Assembly (NCBI GenBank): GCA_026713745.1
Contig: JAPONU010000299.1
Coordinates: 1-5,755 of the forward strand
Reading direction: 5' to 3'
From: a bacterium
GTDB lineage: Bacteria > Actinomycetota > Acidimicrobiia > Acidimicrobiales > CATQHL01
DNA length: 5,755 bases
The notes under the pieces were generated by a model that saw only the letters and a program-made list of their open reading frames with translations, did no database searches and was not told the origin of the DNA. The translations under genes and the position numbers were made by a program. Shown one piece after another: positions 5,426 to 5,755 of this stretch (the stretch's first letter is position 1; each line of letters starts with the position of its first letter).

Positions 5426-5755
5426 GTGGCCCACATCACCATCGAGCACTCGGCCAACCTGGCAGACCACCACGATCCCGATGCGCTCGTGGCGGCGGTG
5501 CACGGGGCCGCGGCGGCACACGGTCTGGCGCCCCTCGACGGGCTGCGCACCCGTGCTGTGGCGCGAGCTCACTACCGCGTCGCCGACGGTGACCCGGACA
5601 ACGCCTTCGTGGCGATCGCGGTGCGCGTCGGCCCCGGCCGCGACGACGGCGCCCGCCGTACTTTCCTGGAGGCCATCCTCGACGCCGCCGAGGCGCAGAT
5701 CGGTGCCACACCGAGCCCGCTGGCAGTGGCGTGGTCGGCCGAACTCACCGAGATC
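5426..5755 (+). CDS. hpaF: 5-carboxymethyl-2-hydroxymuconate delta-isomerase (HpaF type), 3' truncated by window
   Basis: An open frame runs from GTG 5426 to the window edge (110 codons). E. coli HpaF/HpcD has 126 residues, so about 16 are missing. The enzyme isomerises 5-carboxymethyl-2-hydroxymuconate to 5-oxopent-3-ene-1,2,5-tricarboxylate, the step before HpaG, and belongs to the tautomerase superfamily as a trimer. Against E. coli HpaF as I remember it, the first 72 residues align without a gap: H2, E6, S8, N10, G32, P35-L36, G38, R40, R42, the ADG at 52-54, D57, AFV (59-61), G68 and GR (70-71), numbered after removal of Met. The exception is residue 1, Ala (codon GCC, 5429-5431) instead of the catalytic Pro. 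The remainder (ILDAAEAQIG, then AVAWSAELTEI) matches the C-terminal helix and strand. It is divergent from the fusion gene with a 139-bp shared control region. Further hpa genes may follow beyond the window. Confidence 0.87.
   Translation, partial: MAHITIEHSANLADHHDPDALVAAVHGAAAAHGLAPLDGLRTRAVARAHYRVADGDPDNAFVAIAVRVGPGRDDGARRTFLEAILDAAEAQIGATPSPLAVAWSAELTEI

Noticed and set aside
5144..5572. Minus-strand open frame of 142 codons across the intergenic region and the start of hpaF
   Set aside because: It overlaps two well-supported genes and the promoter island; no family resemblance.
1..5755. tRNA, rRNA, CRISPR array, insertion sequence or attachment site
   Set aside because: No tRNA-like cloverleaf, regularly spaced repeat, transposase motif or terminal repeat was seen; nearly all of the window is accounted for by the five genes.

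Overview
The window looks like chromosomal DNA of a high-GC bacterium, most likely an actinomycete-type organism. The grounds are strong G/C bias at third codon positions, GTG start codons on three of the four visible gene starts, and short-overlap operon packing. The taxon is inferred from style only. Five genes are present: two are cut by the window edges and three are complete.

Layout: (a) 3-1826, plus strand, the 3' part of a fused ADP-forming acyl-CoA synthetase. (b) 1842-5286, minus strand, a tightly coupled three-gene operon. In transcription order it holds a fumarylacetoacetate-hydrolase-fold enzyme fused in frame to a MarR/HpaR-type regulator (5286-3928), an HpaH-type 2-oxo-hept-3-ene-1,7-dioate hydratase (3931-3125), and a cytochrome P450 (3128-1842). 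Both junctions are 4-bp GTGA stop/start overlaps. (c) 5287-5425, a 139-bp divergent intergenic region with one AT-rich island likely to hold the promoters and operator, plus a GC-rich hairpin in the leader of the plus-strand gene. (d) 5426 to the window end, plus strand, the first 110 codons of an HpaF-type 5-carboxymethyl-2-hydroxymuconate isomerase. It starts at a GTG with a strong AAGGAG ribosome site.

Together HpaF, the HpaG-like domain and HpaH are three consecutive steps of the homoprotocatechuate (3,4-dihydroxyphenylacetate) meta-cleavage pathway. This pathway ends in pyruvate and succinic semialdehyde. The ring-cleaving dioxygenase (HpaD), semialdehyde dehydrogenase (HpaE) and aldolase (HpaI) are not in the window; they may lie beyond the right edge after hpaF. 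The P450 is coupled to hpaH and may supply an upstream step, such as ring hydroxylation or O-demethylation, that feeds the catechol pathway. The acyl-CoA synthetase converges on the operon with only 15 bp between and may or may not belong to it.

The most unusual point is the single polypeptide joining a pathway enzyme to what looks like the pathway's own repressor. In E. coli these are separate, divergently placed genes. Two residue-level oddities also deserve a look: the P450 has Ala where the oxygen-activating I-helix Thr normally sits, and the HpaF homologue has Ala where the catalytic N-terminal Pro is expected.
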